A stretch of DNA of 5,663 bases from an uncultured Actinomycetes bacterium (GTDB taxonomy: Bacteria > Actinomycetota > Actinomycetes > Nanopelagicales > Nanopelagicaceae): contig CAIUBS010000052.1 in the NCBI GenBank assembly GCA_903897475.1, positions 1 to 5,663 of the forward strand, in the 5' to 3' direction. This document shows positions 4,595 to 5,663 of the stretch, one piece after another; the stretch's first letter is position 1; each line of letters starts with the position of its first letter. Position numbers and translations under genes: made by a program. The notes beneath the pieces are model-generated. The model searched no databases. It was not told where the DNA came from and saw only the letters and a program-made list of their open reading frames with translations.

Positions 4595-5548
4595 GTGAGC
4601 ACCAATTTAAAGGATCTTCTACGCACTGCCGACTTATCTAAGGCAGATATTGAGCTCTTGCTTGATACTGCTGCCAAGTTTGCAAAAAATCCATTACGCT
4701 CTAAAAAGGCTTTAGCAAAAAAAACAGTTGCAATTTATATGACAAAATCTTCAACCCGAACACGTTTAGCTTCAGAAACAGCAGTTGCCCATTTAGGTGG
4801 TACACCAATATTTCTACGTGGTGATGAATTGCAAATTGGTCGAGGAGAAACTATTTCTGATACTGCAAAGATAATTTCTGGCTTTTGCAGTGCACTTATC
4901 GTGAGAACTTTTGCACAATCTGATGTAGATGAACTTGGTAAATATGCATCAGTACCAGTTATAAATGCGTTAACTGATGATGATCATCCAACTCAATTAT
5001 TAGCAGACTGGCTGACAATTAGAGAAAATTTTGGAAAAGATATAAAGAATAGAAAATTTGTTTATGTAGGCGATGGGAACAACGTAGCAAATGCATGGTT
5101 GATTATGGGAGCAACAATGGGAGCTCATACTGTTGTTGCTACCCCTGCAGGAAAATGGGCTCCAAAAACTGCAATTGTTGAGCATGCCAATAAAATTGCT
5201 CAAAAGTCTGGAGCCAAAATAGAAGTACTAACTGATGTAAGAGTGGCTGCAACTGGGGCAAGTGTTATCTATACAGATGTTTGGATGTCTATGGGTGATT
5301 CTGAATCTGATAGAGCCGAGAAGATGTCAGCCCTAAAACCATTTATGGTAACTCCAGAATTAATGTCGCTTACGGCAACAGATTGTATTTTTATGCATTG
5401 CCTACCAGCGCATAGAGGAGAAGAGGTTTCGGCTGAAGTTATTGATGGGCCAAGATCAGTAGTTTGGCGCCAAGCTTTTCACCGCAGAACTACGATTCAA
5501 GCACTTCTTTATCACCTCACCAAGGGCGATCTAAAAGGTAATGTTTAA
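4595..5548 (+). CDS. argF: Ornithine carbamoyltransferase
   Basis: The enzyme joins carbamoyl phosphate and ornithine to give citrulline in cytoplasmic arginine synthesis. The 317-residue length is normal. The motifs appear in order: STRTR at 53-57 (carbamoyl phosphate binding), LQIGRGETISDTAK near 79-92, HPTQLLADWL at 131-140, DGNNVANAW at 160-168, DVWMSMG at 228-234 (the ornithine-binding SMG loop) and HCLPAHRGEEV at 268-278 with the active-site cysteine Cys269. The SMG and HCLP motifs separate it from aspartate carbamoyltransferase. The reading frame begins with GTG at 4595, supported by TACCAT 6 bases upstream. It stands apart from other arginine genes here: DUF3039 lies divergently upstream and pntA follows 25 bases later, whereas many actinobacteria keep argF in an arg cluster. 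Codon use is AT-rich, with AGA for 8 of 16 arginines. Confidence 0.96.
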   Translation: MSTNLKDLLRTADLSKADIELLLDTAAKFAKNPLRSKKALAKKTVAIYMTKSSTRTRLASETAVAHLGGTPIFLRGDELQIGRGETISDTAKIISGFCSALIVRTFAQSDVDELGKYASVPVINALTDDDHPTQLLADWLTIRENFGKDIKNRKFVYVGDGNNVANAWLIMGATMGAHTVVATPAGKWAPKTAIVEHANKIAQKSGAKIEVLTDVRVAATGASVIYTDVWMSMGDSESDRAEKMSALKPFMVTPELMSLTATDCIFMHCLPAHRGEEVSAEVIDGPRSVVWRQAFHRRTTIQALLYHLTKGDLKGNV

Positions 5549-5561
5549 AGTGATGGTTAGG

Positions 5562-5567
5562 TAAGGT
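5562..5567 (+). promoter_or_regulatory. Putative -10 element for pntA
   Basis: TAAGGT fits TANNNT and ends 6 bases before the ATG at 5574, within the 25-base gap after argF. It suggests that pntA can be transcribed separately and read without a leader. Only the first two and the last base match TATAAT, so the call rests on the shared spacing. Confidence 0.35.
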
Positions 5568-5573
5568 AGGCGA

Positions 5574-5663
5574 ATGCGTATTGCCGTACCTAAGGAAATT
5601 AAACCTGGTGAAAAACGGGTTGCTTTAGTCCCAGACATTATTTCTAAGTTAATAAAGTCAGGA
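5574..5663 (+). CDS. pntA: NAD(P) transhydrogenase subunit alpha, N-terminus only
   Basis: Only the first 30 residues are in the window. They begin MRIAVPKEIKPGEKRVALVP, the typical opening of the NAD-binding alpha subunit of proton-translocating transhydrogenase. This membrane complex passes hydride from NADH to NADP+ using the proton gradient. Alanine dehydrogenase starts in a similar way, but usually has a different sequence after PKEIK, and the PGEKRVALVP form is typical of PntA; the choice is therefore likely but not certain from 30 residues. The ATG at 5574 is 25 bases after the argF stop codon. The rest of the gene, and the expected pntB, would lie to the right. Confidence 0.82.
   Translation, partial: MRIAVPKEIKPGEKRVALVPDIISKLIKSG

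Overview
The window looks like chromosomal DNA of a small-genome, AT-rich freshwater actinobacterium, most likely of the acI/Nanopelagicales group. Three things support this. The rhodopsin is of the actinorhodopsin type. The neighbourhood (DUF3039, clpS, DUF2017, murI) is actinobacterial in content and order. Most genes are tightly packed and appear to be read from leaderless transcripts. The lineage is inferred from protein features, not from a marker gene.

Layout. Positions 1-620 (minus) hold most of murI, glutamate racemase, cut by the left edge. Positions 621-865 are a 245-base non-coding stretch with several dyads; it carries the murI promoter and the leader of the rhodopsin gene. Positions 866-1636 (plus) encode an actinorhodopsin with all proton-pump residues, followed by a strong intrinsic terminator at 1653-1685. 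Positions 4554 down to 1690 (minus) form a compact four-gene series: a DUF3039 zinc-binding protein, a secreted GH18 glycosidase with two Ig-like domains, clpS, and DUF2017. Positions 4595-5548 (plus) are argF, divergent from the DUF3039 gene across only 40 bases. The start of pntA (NAD(P) transhydrogenase alpha) runs off the right edge.

How the genes relate. In other actinobacteria clpS, DUF2017 and murI lie in the same order on one strand. Here a rhodopsin gene with its own promoter region and terminator sits between DUF2017 and murI on the opposite strand, so the phototrophy gene appears as a self-contained cassette dropped into a housekeeping block. It is also the only gene here with a good Shine-Dalgarno sequence. 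Five other starts are preceded at 6-7 bases by a TANNNT -10 element, which implies leaderless mRNAs. The rhodopsin would add proton-motive force; the proton-translocating transhydrogenase encoded at the right edge uses that force to make NADPH, although nothing in the sequence links the two beyond proximity.

No defence system, mobile element, CRISPR array, tRNA or rRNA is visible. The gene families are known. The points of interest are the position and regulation of the rhodopsin cassette, the leaderless start signals, the interlocked argF/DUF3039 promoters and the clpS-DUF2017 pair.
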